Positions 12,559 through 22,950 of a stretch of 64,000 nt of DNA are shown here, in pieces. The stretch's first letter is position 1, and each line of letters begins with the position of its first letter. This DNA comes from Coemansia sp. RSA 487. Lineage: Eukaryota; Kickxellomycota; Kickxellomycetes; Kickxellales; Kickxellaceae. The stretch covers positions 21,393 to 85,392 of the forward strand of contig JANBRJ010000076.1 in NCBI GenBank assembly GCA_027577595.1, written 5' to 3'. Under the pieces are notes generated by a model. It saw only the letters and a list, made by a program, of their open reading frames with translations. It ran no database searches and was not told the DNA's origin. The position numbers and the translations under genes were made by a program.

Positions 12559-13582
12559 ATGTTCAGTCTTAGTGTTGGTATTTCCTTCGCCTATTTCAAC
12601 TGTAGGCCTGTCCCCTGTGTTATTGGCCATTCTTACCCAGGAGCTGGTTGCCATCGTTGCGCTTACTGCTGCCGTTGCTACCGCCGCACTTGCGGTTGTT
12701 GTTATTCTTACAGCGGTTATTGTGCTGGTTTTTGCTGCCGCTGTCGTTGTAATCTCGCTTGGATCTATCCCTGCTCCTCTTCAAACTTCTGCTTCTTTCA
12801 TTGACGCTCCTGGGACTCCTATCGATGTTCCGCCTGCTACTCCCGCCTCTGATATCACTGCCGCTCTAGACAACGACTACTACCAGATTACGCGCAGTGA
12901 GCTATACGATATGAACCAGCATGAGGAGCAACTGACAATCGAGAAGGCAGTCATGGATGAGCTACTCGGCAAGATAAAGTCGATGGCCACTGTCGCAAAG
13001 GCACTTGGCAACGACGTTTTCGTGGCCCACACTAACGCAGCTGAGACCAGTTCTCGTGCAGACAAGGCTGATAGTCTGCTACGCGGCCAACAGGAGGAAC
13101 ACACAATCCAGAGGTAGAAAATTGAAGCATTTTCAGAACTCGTCCTTTCACTGACTTCTTGGAATAGTGAAAGTTTACCATCGCCAGCTGAATCGCATGC
13201 TTTGGATATCGACAATTCGGATAACGACGTAAGTAATGCCAATCTATCTACGTCGTCTTGGAACATGGCGCCAGATCAGCTTTGAATGGTCAAGCAGAAG
13301 GAGCGCCTAGCGACAAGGCGCTGCTCCCTGCTGTATGCGGGTCTGCTCCACCCATTGGCATGCTCGTCTGTATTTCCGGTAAGAAAGAAGGCATTGGGCA
13401 AGCAGCCAGAGTATTAGCAGTGCTCACAGCAACTAGAGGTGCTACAGGTGCTGGATATCGACAGCCGCAACTACTACTGTATGGCTAACATAAAGCATCA
13501 CAACAAGACGGCAGACATCATTTTTCGTCACAACGCTCTAGTCAACACCTTTGAGCACAAGCATGCTCAGTATATGGGCTGA
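12559..13582 (+). CDS. Orphan spliced gene: hydrophobic N-terminus plus coiled-coil-like region (5' end uncertain)
   Basis: I do not recognise this family. The well-supported coding blocks are about 12606-13113, 13168-13228, 13298-13378 and 13430-13582. They join in one frame through short introns of 54, 69 and 51 bases, with donors GTAGAA, GTAAGT and GTAAGA and acceptors ATAG, GCAG and ACAG. The product begins with about 45 very hydrophobic residues, enough for two membrane helices. A hydrophilic, probably coiled-coil segment follows (DMNQHEEQLTIEKAVMDELL), then an Asp/Ser-rich piece (ALDIDNSDND) and a tail ending HALVNTFEHKHAQYMG. A TATA-like TATATAAA lies at 12407-12414. The start is unsolved: the ATG at 12559 joins the hydrophobic frame only through a 28-base GT-AG segment (12578-12605), shorter than known spliceosomal introns, and the long upstream frame from 12269 starts before the TATA box. 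It could also be a decaying gene. Confidence 0.4.
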
Positions 13583-15649
13583 TACCAAAAGATATCTGAT
13601 TCAAGATTTATAATTTTCAACTGAAACGAGACTAAAATTCCTCCCATGTATTTGTTAACAAAGCAAATGTATTTGTACCTGAAACCGCTATACTAAAGAT
13701 GTATGTATATGCTACAGGCATATATTCTTCCTCAATAATACAATCCGACTCAAGTGTTAGAGCTAATTCCAATATTGCACTAGCTTTGCATATCACCATC
13801 GCTGGGATATATTAGATCGCTTAATCCATATCGCTTGCACTCACGGAACCGTAAGCACCCGTAAGCAGCTGGAAGTCCGGAAACGCAAGGTCTATACCGA
13901 CAAACACTCTGACGACAACATGGTCTAGGCGAGTATAAGAGAGCCTCTGCTCGCTTTGATGGCATTTTTTAATTTACTATCAACATCTAATATCTTTCTT
14001 TCATTTCACTTATTTTCTTTCATATCTTCAAAAACTAAATATATATTAACCCAAAGCTTTGCTAGTCTAAATGTTAAAATAATAACACAATGCATCACCT
14101 TTTACGTGTGAATATGCGGGTATTTATTTTGGATTAATATCATATGAATAACGCAATATGATTATGACATCATTGAACACGGAAATTGTACACGATTTAT
14201 TCTGCAAAATAGTGCTGGCTATGATTGCTGTCTGTAGTTACAGGTTTGTAAAGCGTATGCTTTATTTGGACCATTCCACGGCAAGGTCAAAATAAGCAAC
14301 ATCGGAGCATTATTTTACTATTTTTTTATTTTCATAAATTGCATACCTATAGAATTAAATATATAGTCAATGTGCAATAGCGTCCTTAGACAAAATTATG
14401 CTTACAGTTAGTTTGAGTAAGAGGAGGTGCAGGCGCGAGAGCGGGCTGACACAATTGCTTGCTTGTAGCAAACTCAAAAGTGGTTTTGTTAAGCCACCGA
14501 TATGTGTAGCTGTGGCCAGTATCTAATGAGTGTCGGTTTTCCTGGACCCGGGTAAATGTGCATGAGTAGCTATCAACAATATTGAGCATGTGGAGACAAT
14601 ATTAGACGGAGCCACATCGGCGTAGGTAGAAGTCAAAATAGCAGCGCAAGCGTTGTCCGAGTTAAATCCTGGGTAGTAACCAGAGCATCTATGCGCTGCA
14701 CAGCCATTGGTAGATGCCTTTGTGGGTTGTGCGTAATAACCGCAAATTGGCTTGGTATCCCAGAATGGAGACGCGAGCTTCATTCGACAATATACTGCAA
14801 AGGCAAAAAGGCTTTCTAGCTTATTAACCCAGAATAATACCAGTATTTTCTGTCTGACTCTGTATTCACAAGCTATTAATTAAGATCTAAAGTTTCCTTT
14901 TATATTTATGAATATAATATTAGCATTTATAGTTTTAAAAGGTTACTGAAATGTTGAGCGCATACAGCAAACACACTCTACATACAAGCATTATAGATAG
15001 ACATTGTCATTTACCAAGCTAAACCTTCTATATGGCTGGGATTAACCTTTTCATACAGCTAACTTGAATCCAGACACGGCGGTGCTAGAGACGACTGGCG
15101 GTGCTTGTAGAATAGTGCGTACATTGTTATCATGACGTAGGTGGGTGCAAGCCGTGCCTGAGGACAAAGCCTTGTTGTTATGTGGTGCCTTTGTGGAAGC
15201 ATGGCCAAAGCATTCAAGCTTTGCGCACCAGCCAGTACGTATCCCAGTTGGCAGGGCGTAATTCAGAATAGCCGGGTTGATAATCAGCAAAAGGACATGT
15301 GTGGTGGTCGTTGAGGATAGTGGATGTGTGTAAGCACTACCAAGTGCCAAGTGATAGTGGCTAGAATTGACAGATGCCATTGCCTGCATCAGAATACCAG
15401 CCCTAGAAGCGTGGAAACACAATAGCCGATGTAACAAGAATATTGTTTCAAGGAAGAAGAAACTGAATGACAACAAATATTGGAGAGAAAAGAAGAGAAA
15501 AGCAAACGGCACTGGAGATTTCAAGTTCAACACGTCAAAAACATAAAAGCTATTTCAGGCGCTTATCCATCTGCAAAATTTCGTTTTAGCAAGCTCGGAA
15601 TCCAGGATACAAATGAATTGGTATTCCATTGGAGCATCCAAGGCAGTGC
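13583..15649. other. AT-rich gene-poor region
   Basis: Mostly non-coding. A short coding-like stretch on the plus strand at 13834-13929 ends STRKQLEVRKRKVYTDKHSD... with an in-frame stop. It could be a decayed exon related to the preceding orphan gene. A TATAAGAGAGCC sequence follows near 13934. On the minus strand, 15051-15420 is open but unrecognised. The frameshifted remnant at 14386-14830 is listed separately. Confidence 0.4.
14386..14830 (-). pseudogene. Frameshifted remnant of an unrecognised Cys-containing protein
   Basis: Reading the minus strand, an acceptor-like tttgcag near 14791 is followed by an ATG at 14783. A coding-like frame then runs about 70 codons with several cysteines (SPFWDTKPICGYYAQPTK). 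Near the sequence for SNIVSTC (about 14590) the coding character passes into the next frame, which runs to a stop at 14386 (TGHSYTYRWLNKTTFEFATSK). One shift of frame joins the two halves, so this is either a broken gene or an exon pair with an intron I cannot place. The family is unknown. Confidence 0.3.
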
Positions 15650-16160
15650 CAGCAGAAGCAATGGCAATGATAGCAATGAGAGTAGCATCAACAGAAGGAG
15701 CAGCACCAGCAACATATTATACAGTGGAGCTGGAGCCGGAGACAGAGACTCCAGCAGCATTTGGGCTAGTAACAGCAACAAAGCTTATATGATACTTGAC
15801 GCAGAAACCGGCAATCCAGCTCGAGCACCTCAGTGGGCCCTTCCGTGTCAAGAGGTACATGCACTACATACAGCTCCCGAGCAGATTCGATACGAAACTG
15901 CATCTTATCGCACAGTACCAAGGCACCGAATCCACTGATTATGACCTCTACGCGGTGGCTGTACACGACGGGGCTGGCATCGGCAAGGAGTCTGGTATCT
16001 CTGCAAGACCGGCGAAGATACTGTCGAGATCGGTATTGAGCGTGTGCTGGTGGCAAAGGCTTATATGCTCTTCTATGCCCATCACATACCAACATGGGGC
16101 TTTTCAGACTGTGAATGTCAGCAACACTACTATTTTCTTTTATTTTCCCTTCTCAATAGA
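15650..16160 (+). pseudogene. Degenerate C-terminal fragment of a ubiquitin-specific protease (copy A)
   Basis: Translation around 15805-15990 gives LEHLSGPFRVKRYMHYIQLP, then TDYDLYAVAVHDGAGIGK. This is the pattern of the C-terminal half of USP catalytic domains. Shortly downstream another frame gives VWYLCKTGEDTVEIGIERVL followed by KAYMLFY, the typical USP ending. Against copy B at about 51.4-51.9 kb, this copy lacks 34 bases at about 15989, which causes the frameshift. An in-frame stop (TGA) precedes the conserved part in both copies, and no Cys-box half is present. The fragment therefore cannot make an active protease. Similarity to copy B continues past the coding part on both sides. 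Confidence 0.6.
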
Positions 16161-16637
16161 TTTCAACAAGTCTCTTTTCAAACCCTAAACGACCAATTGT
16201 ACCAAAACGGAATCGAATATTGGAGCCAAAACATATATCCAGAAGTGCCATCTGCAATGATAAATTTCCGCCAACACGTTGCATGGCTTGAAGCGTTATT
16301 TTTTTCAAGTTAATTTTACAATAGATTGTTCGCTTGTGTGCTGAGTTGTACAATAATCATCAAGTGTGGCGACTATTGTCCACAATAGAAGATCGCTTGA
16401 GAAACCGTTTCAAGCACAACGTGTATTTTTCCTAAAAGACAACTTTTCTTTTCTTTTCAAAAACACATCCATGAGTTTGTCTTCCCCATTTGCTACTGCG
16501 CTTCGCTTGAATACATAAGAATCGACTAAAGTCCTGCTGTTTTGTCGCTCCTGGTTGTAGTGTTTTAGAATTCCGCGCTTTCTCTTTTGTACCTTACAAT
16601 TCTTCATCTCTATCCAACTTTTTTTATTTTATTTGGA
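16161..16637. other. Non-coding spacer and promoter of glutaminyl cyclase
   Basis: AT-rich with pyrimidine tracts close to the following start codon. The short open frames lack ATG starts or recognisable content. I see no gene. Confidence 0.5.
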
Positions 16638-17735
16638 ATGCGGTTGAACAATTTATCGCGAAATGGACTGACAGCGACAACAGCTGTAATATCAGCACTC
16701 CTGTTAAGCCTTGCGTTGGCTGGTGCCTCGTCACTGCGCGACTCGCTCAATCCGCATGCCTTTTCCAATCCAAATTTCGCTATGGCGCTAAGCGGCATGC
16801 AGCTCCAACAATTGGCAAAAACATCCAAGGAGCAAAATAGCTGGCTCGATATCGAAGAGGGAGAACTGCTTGCACCCGTACTAGTGCCGCGTCAGATCGG
16901 CTCACCTGGATACTACACCACGCAGGACCTGATAACCACCACGCTGAGCAAGCTCGGGTACGCGATATCGTGGGACAACTTTACTACATCGACGCCTGTG
17001 GGCCAGGTGCCCATGTCGAACATTATAGCCACAAAGAATCCAGGTGCATCTAGGCGTCTTATTCTTGCGGCGCACTACGAGAGCAAGGTCGTTGCTGGAG
17101 GCGACTTTATCGGCGCTACTGACTCTGCAGTCCCAGTTGCACTGATCTTGGATATTGCGCAAGGGCTTGCAAAGAATATCGATCAGATGGCAAGCTCTGA
17201 TATCGCCTTGCAGCTGATCTTCTTTGACGGCGAGGAGGCGTATGTGGAATGGACATCAACAGACTCGCTCTATGGCGCACGCCATTTAGCTGAGCTCTGG
17301 GAACATAGTCCAGATCCAGCTACTGCAGCTGCACTGAGCAGCTCAATGCAGCAAAAACCCGAGCTGGAGCGTATTGACGTCATGGTTCTTCTTGATTTGA
17401 TCGGGGCACCTAACAATGCGTTTGTGCCTTTGCAAGCGCCGACTGCTGAACTTTTTATGGAGCTGAGTAGCCTAGAACACCGCCTGTACGATGCAGGGTA
17501 CATTAGCCGCACATACATGAACATAAGCCATCCTATCGCCGCGGAGTACATCGAGGACGATCATATACCGTTTATCAAGCGCAACATCCCCGTGCTGCAC
17601 CTGATTTCCAGGCCATTCCCAATGGTATGGCACAAGCTCGCGGACAATGCCAGCGCGCTCGATTCCACCGTGATTGCCGATATGAGCCTCATTCTTCGCT
17701 CTTTCGTGGCTAGCTATCTGCGGTTGAGCGTTTGA
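16638..17735 (+). CDS. Glutaminyl-peptide cyclotransferase (M28 family)
   Basis: Converts N-terminal glutamine (or glutamate) of secreted peptides to pyroglutamate; acts in the secretory pathway or outside the cell. The start is the ATG at 16638; the upstream frame has only a TTG. The product is 365 residues, close to the roughly 360 of animal QPCT. The first 32 residues hold a hydrophobic signal peptide or anchor (TTAVISALLLSLALAGA). The M28 metal-site motifs are all present: GATDSAVPVALILDIA (Asp ligand), IFFDGEEAYVEW (catalytic and ligand Glu), LLDLIGAPNNAF, IEDDHIPF, and FPMVWHKLADN near the C-terminus (His ligand). SLYGARHLAELW also matches the family closely. Assignment is strong; whether it is secreted or Golgi-anchored is open. 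Confidence 0.92.
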   Translation: MRLNNLSRNGLTATTAVISALLLSLALAGASSLRDSLNPHAFSNPNFAMALSGMQLQQLAKTSKEQNSWLDIEEGELLAPVLVPRQIGSPGYYTTQDLITTTLSKLGYAISWDNFTTSTPVGQVPMSNIIATKNPGASRRLILAAHYESKVVAGGDFIGATDSAVPVALILDIAQGLAKNIDQMASSDIALQLIFFDGEEAYVEWTSTDSLYGARHLAELWEHSPDPATAAALSSSMQQKPELERIDVMVLLDLIGAPNNAFVPLQAPTAELFMELSSLEHRLYDAGYISRTYMNISHPIAAEYIEDDHIPFIKRNIPVLHLISRPFPMVWHKLADNASALDSTVIADMSLILRSFVASYLRLSV

Positions 17736-17754
17736 CAACAAGGATAAAGCAGAC

Positions 17755-17922
17755 ATGCCTGAAGCTGATCCCTCTGGCGTTAGCCATACGGCGGGGGCTT
17801 CCATTTCAGCTAAAATTGCGCAGTCTGCTTTGTCCGGTGGTATTTTTCTCACAAAGCTTGTTTTTGCCATCCTGGCTGTTTCTCTGGTGTATATTCTTGT
17901 GAGCGCATACTACGCGCGCTAA
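17755..17922 (+). CDS. Small single-span membrane protein, 55 residues
   Basis: An ATG-initiated frame begins 19 bases after the stop of the glutaminyl cyclase gene. The first 28 residues are polar (MPEADPSGVSHTAGASISAK). A hydrophobic helix follows (GIFLTKLVFAILAVSLVYIL), then a short tail ending YYAR. This is the layout of a small tail-anchored membrane protein. AATAAA occurs at 17984-17989, about 60 bases after its stop, and none is obvious between the two genes. It could be translated from the same mRNA as the cyclase, have its own promoter inside the cyclase gene, or be fortuitous. I do not recognise the family. Confidence 0.45.
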   Translation: MPEADPSGVSHTAGASISAKIAQSALSGGIFLTKLVFAILAVSLVYILVSAYYAR

Positions 17923-19713
17923 TTTCGCCAGAATATCTATTTTCACACACATTGTTGTCACTAATTATTTTCCTAACCTGTCAAATAAAGGATCCTCTCC
18001 ACCTAGCGTACGATCAATCAGCATACCTAACGTCTCCCCTCCGCCATATATTTGACAGAGTCAATCTTTTTGAACAATAAAGCATGGATCCTTTTGCAGG
18101 CGCAATATAGTGTCGAGATGACAAATGGGCACATGTGACAGAGTTTTGCACGCGAACAAGGAAATGAATTGTCAGTGCTCCTGCTTTTTTGTAGTCTTTA
18201 CCCATTGGGAAATCTCACTTGCACTCTCCATTCAACATGTTGATGTAAATGGAAAAGTGAGCGATTTTTGCTGCCCAATAGGAGCACATCTAGGATTCAG
18301 AAAGATGACTTTGCCAATTTTAGCAAGCTTTCAAGAAAAGGGGGCGGAAAATCCTCCTCTGGCTGGAGCGATTGATTGACTGCATCAAATGTGTAAAAAA
18401 AGCCAAGAAAACAGGGCTGTGCAGCAAGAATGCTGCCTGAGAATTGAAAATCACCCATCCCAGCCATCGCTTTGTGGTTGAGCTGTTTTTGCGCGCCAGT
18501 CGTGTGAAGCGCTAAAAAAGAATTTGTTTTCTACATACACAATCGCAGCTTGTTCTTTGTCAGATAAGCAGCAGCTCCCGGCACTGCATTACAAAGTCTT
18601 GAAGGGGTAAGATACACCCGCTTTTTCAGGAGACTTTTAGCATTTTTTCCTTTGACTGGAAATATGCCATGTCCTGCTATCCACCTCTTGGTGATATAGA
18701 TAGGCTTTTCCATTTCTGTCGCTGGTATTTAAACCCCCTGTCAGGACACATACATTTAAACATGTTTCAATCATATAGCTTCCCTTCATGTAATCCAGCA
18801 TACTGCTATACATTATACACCAAGAAATTTCTCCCACTCATTTGTCCTATATGGCCTATTGTCGCCACTTTTATTCTTGTCACTTACCAATTACCATCCC
18901 AAGCGCCATTCAAGCTGCGCAATATAATTATCTCGTATTCTTAACGTAATATACGTGACTCAGTGCACAAACCTCATTCTCGCACTTGAACCTAACCAAA
19001 GCAACAAAAGAAATGGTAGAGTATTTTGCCAACTGTGTTTTTTTTCGCATATATCAGTAACCTATGCACATTCTGTATGGTCCTTCAGAACACACTCCAT
19101 GCATATCGTCACAACGTGGATGGCACATATATAGGGATGGCATGTTACCCCTTTATCGTTCGGAGTTCTAGTCGCATTGTTCTCTGCCATTTTCTTATTT
19201 TGTTCCATTCACGCCATGGAGTGTATTGAATTGCATTTCTTTTGTTCATACGCAGCATTGTATGTAAAGACACATCACCCTTTCCCCTAGCATTATAAGC
19301 ATTATCGAAGGCTGTTACCAAGCTGATAAGTGTGCGGTGTAGCTATACTTTTATCTTGGTCCGCTAGATTCAAACCCAGTTTCATATCAGCTGATTTTAT
19401 TGTTCAATGCTGCGCCTCGTTCTGCTGCCCATTCTTGTTTACAAGATAATGTTGAGTAGTTGGCCCTTGATCTACATACTGCTTACTTCTCTCGGTTCAT
19501 GGCAAACTAGCAGTCCTTCCATATATTATATGCGCCCAAACGGGTTTTGCTCTTTTTGTCGCTGCCATGCATCTGTCCTAAACGGCTTGCGCCAATTCTG
19601 ATTATCTGCCTTCTTTTAATGTCTCCAACCATTCCTAAACACCTTGTTGACCAAATAATACCAAACATATACTTTATATTTCCACTCTGTAGAACACAAA
19701 GCGCCTGTTACGA
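17923..19713. other. Gene-poor region upstream of Cu-ATPase
   Basis: No supported gene in about 1.8 kb. An 84-codon ATG frame at 18125-18379 and several shorter frames lack recognisable motifs. The last few hundred bases presumably carry the Cu-ATPase promoter. Confidence 0.5.
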
Positions 19714-22700
19714 ATGGACTCCAAGTCAAAGACATTATCAACAGATGCTCGGTCGAGCAACAGCAGTACAGAGATCCACACTGCGTATCAGAAATCTGAC
19801 GAAGGCACAAACGAGCACGATATTTCAGTTCCAGAATGCGAAACCATACTAAGCGTTCTCGGGATGACATGTGCGTCATGCGTGAATTCCATAGAACGCT
19901 ACGTTGGGGACCTCGACGGTGTTCTCAGCGTCAAGGTTGATTTGATGACGGCGCAGGCAGTTATTCGTCATGTCAGCCAAACCATGTCTGCCAAGGATCT
20001 CTGCACAGCTATCGATGACATGGGATTTGATGCATCCGTTATTGCAAGCAAGGAAATTTCTGCACCAGAGGCGGGCAAGGGCAATTCTGCGAATGCTGCT
20101 ATTCTTGGAACCGAACCAATAGAATCCTGGTTCAGCGTCGAGGGTATGACATGCGGAGCATGTGTCGCGAACATCACAGATCTGCTTGAGAATATGACGG
20201 GCATCATAAGCGCGGATGTTCAATTGCTTACAGCCCAAGCAAAGGTCAAACACGTTCCACGCGACATTGGCATTCGTGAAATTTCAGCTGCCCTGTGCGA
20301 CGCTGGCTACAAGGCCGCGCCGCTTAACGCCGACGATGGATGTGGCAAAGACGTGGTCGATCCTTCTACGATAGCACTGAAGAACATGGAAAAGCATCGC
20401 AGACAGGCTGCAATCCGCTTTGGCACGTCGCTGGTATTCGCTATACCCATGTTTATTATTTCCATGATCATCGATATGGCACTTCCATCCTCAAACCATG
20501 TTGCCATGGAATTCCACCGAAAGGTTTTCAAGGACTATTCCGTGTCTGTCATCTGCATCTTCTTTATCGCAACAGCAGCCCAGTTCACCTTGGGGCTCTA
20601 TTTCTACAGCCACGCATTCAAGTCGCTGTTTAGAGCAAAAACAGCCAACATGGACGTTCTAATTGCGCTGGGCACCACAGCTGCATATGTCGGGTCTATC
20701 ATAAGCGTCACCTTGCAAAATGGCGGCGGCGAGCAATTCTTTGAAACGGCGGTCTTCCTAATGACCTTTGTACTTTTAGGACGCTGGCTGGAGGCCATTG
20801 CAAAGGGGAGGACGGTCAGCGCCGTCGAATCTCTGGTCAAGATGCAGCCCGAAGACGCCTTGCTTGTTCACCCCAAGGGCTCAAAGGATGGAGAGGAGCT
20901 GGAGGCGATTAGTGCGCGAAACATCCAGCTTGGCGATCTGCTGCAGGTCAACGGCGGCATGCGCGTGCCCTGCGACGGCGTTGTCGTCCGCGGCCAGACC
21001 GAGATAGACGAATCTCTGCTGACTGGCGAGTCTGTTCCGGTTACAAAGTCCGAAGGTTCCATTGTCACGGGCGGAACGCTGAATCTGACCCAGGCTTTCC
21101 AGATGCGCGCCACAGCAATCAACGAGTCGTCTACGCTTTCGCGTATTGTCAGGCTTGTGCGTGAAGCGCAGTCCAGCAAGCCGCGTATCCAGGAGTTTGC
21201 TGATCGTGTTGCATCGCGCTTCGTGCCTCTTGTTGTTCTGGCGGCACTTATCGTGTTCACTGCGTGGATCATTGCTGGTGCTACTGGGCACATCAAGAGC
21301 AGCTGGCTGGTTACCAAGTCAAGCATGGGCGGGTTTGGCGCGCTTGCTAGCCACACAGACGACGTAGGTCCGGGAGAGCAGCGCATGCCTTACGCAATCT
21401 TTTCTCTCCTCAACGCAATCGGCGTTCTGGTTATTGCTTGCCCCTGTGCGCTTGGGCTTGCTGCACCAACAGCAACGATGGTTGGCACTGGGCTGGCAGC
21501 GCGTTTTGGCATCCTTGTGAAGGGCGGCGGCGCAACGATGGAGGCTGCAAGCAAGATCGACATCGTCGCGTTTGACAAGACCGGTACTTTAACTATTGGC
21601 AAGCCAGCAGTGATTGACAGCTATGTTACCGCATCGCTAGAAACTCACGAGAATGGAGAGAAGTTTGTGTCATGGCTCAACACCCGTGTACACGAGCTGG
21701 AGCAGATGAGCAGCCATCCGCTTGCAGCAGCCATCTGTACGTATATTCGCGAGCATGCTCTGACAAAGTCCGAGTCTGAAGAGCCGGGACTGCTTGGACA
21801 CACAGAGATTCCTGGCCACGGGATGCAGGGCACGGTTTGTGTTCCCGCGGAGTTTTCTGCTGTGCTTGGATGGCCATTGGCTGGCGACACTGAAGCGCGG
21901 CTGCTTGTTGGCAAGGACGCCTGGATCAAGGAAGAGGAGTGCAACATGAACGCCATGGCTGACACCCGCACAAGGTGGTCAGAAAACGGCCACACTCCCG
22001 TCGTGGTGGCATTGGTTCCAACAACAGGCTCGCCTTCTCTGGGAACTGCGCTTTCTGCGTTTGCGTTGGCAGACAAGGTGCGTCCTGAAGCGCAAGACGT
22101 CGTCGCCAGGCTGAAGAAGGCCAAGATCAGCGTCTGGATGATCTCGGGCGACCATCCGGCGGCCGCTAATGCGATTGCACGCCAGATCGGTATCGACAAT
22201 GTCATGGCCGGTGTCCTGCCCGAGCAAAAGTCAGAGATGGTGCGCACTCTCCAGCTGCGTGGCAAGCAAGACGACGGGATGGCTGTCGACGTAAATAAGA
22301 CATGCGAGAGCATTGACGATCTGGCCAGCCTCGAGTCAGGAAAGGTGAAGGATAGAACCAAACCCGGACGCAAGGACAGACTGCTCCAGAGGCTTTTTCC
22401 GTTCTGGGGCCGCCAGGCCACTGCAAGCACAAAGATACATAGGCGGGCCAAGGTGGCCATGGTGGGCGACGGCGTGAACGACGCACCAGCTCTTGCACAG
22501 GCTGATGTCGGCATTGCTATTGGATCAGGAACTGCTGCTGCTATGGAGACTGCGCCGGCGCTGCTTATGCGCTCATCCTTGTACTCGCTCCTAACACTGC
22601 TTTCGCTCTCACGCGTAGTATTCCGCCGCGTAAAGCTCAACTTCGTGTGGGCTTCTGTATACAATGTCGTTTGCATACCAATTGCTGCAGGCATCCTGTA

Positions 22701-22818
22701 CCCTGCTGCCGACCGTGGTCTGCCTCCAGCAGTTGCTGGTCTCCTGATGATTGCCAGCAGCCTGACTGTCATGGTCAGTAGTCTCTCGCTCAAGTTGTAC
22801 AGAGAGCCAAAATATTAG
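19714..22818 (+). CDS. CCC2: Copper-transporting P1B-type ATPase (CCC2/ATP7-like)
   Basis: Pumps Cu(I) across the trans-Golgi membrane to load secreted copper enzymes such as multicopper oxidases. The product is 1034 residues from the ATG at 19714. Two N-terminal metal-binding domains carry GMTCASC (about residue 50) and GMTCGAC (about 145). Membrane helices follow, then TGES in the actuator domain. The ion-path motif CPC is at 576-578 (VIACPCALGLAAPTA) and the phosphorylation site DKTGT at 621-625. SSHPLAAAI is the P1B HP motif, and MVGDGVNDAPAL the hinge. All catalytic motifs are intact and the gene is one exon. A basic insert at about 845-905 in the nucleotide-binding region is unusual. 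It ends convergently with the CHY zinc-finger gene, 132 bases apart. Confidence 0.95.
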   Translation: MDSKSKTLSTDARSSNSSTEIHTAYQKSDEGTNEHDISVPECETILSVLGMTCASCVNSIERYVGDLDGVLSVKVDLMTAQAVIRHVSQTMSAKDLCTAIDDMGFDASVIASKEISAPEAGKGNSANAAILGTEPIESWFSVEGMTCGACVANITDLLENMTGIISADVQLLTAQAKVKHVPRDIGIREISAALCDAGYKAAPLNADDGCGKDVVDPSTIALKNMEKHRRQAAIRFGTSLVFAIPMFIISMIIDMALPSSNHVAMEFHRKVFKDYSVSVICIFFIATAAQFTLGLYFYSHAFKSLFRAKTANMDVLIALGTTAAYVGSIISVTLQNGGGEQFFETAVFLMTFVLLGRWLEAIAKGRTVSAVESLVKMQPEDALLVHPKGSKDGEELEAISARNIQLGDLLQVNGGMRVPCDGVVVRGQTEIDESLLTGESVPVTKSEGSIVTGGTLNLTQAFQMRATAINESSTLSRIVRLVREAQSSKPRIQEFADRVASRFVPLVVLAALIVFTAWIIAGATGHIKSSWLVTKSSMGGFGALASHTDDVGPGEQRMPYAIFSLLNAIGVLVIACPCALGLAAPTATMVGTGLAARFGILVKGGGATMEAASKIDIVAFDKTGTLTIGKPAVIDSYVTASLETHENGEKFVSWLNTRVHELEQMSSHPLAAAICTYIREHALTKSESEEPGLLGHTEIPGHGMQGTVCVPAEFSAVLGWPLAGDTEARLLVGKDAWIKEEECNMNAMADTRTRWSENGHTPVVVALVPTTGSPSLGTALSAFALADKVRPEAQDVVARLKKAKISVWMISGDHPAAANAIARQIGIDNVMAGVLPEQKSEMVRTLQLRGKQDDGMAVDVNKTCESIDDLASLESGKVKDRTKPGRKDRLLQRLFPFWGRQATASTKIHRRAKVAMVGDGVNDAPALAQADVGIAIGSGTAAAMETAPALLMRSSLYSLLTLLSLSRVVFRRVKLNFVWASVYNVVCIPIAAGILYPAADRGLPPAVAGLLMIASSLTVMVSSLSLKLYREPKY

Positions 22819-22950
22819 ATATAGCCTGTTTTTGCATTGATATATGAACATAGTCAATTTAATTCCGTGAAACATAACTTTGACTCTCGCATGCTCAAAA
22901 TGGCAAGACAAACTTGGAATCCAAAAATGATATTGAGATATATACCTGAA

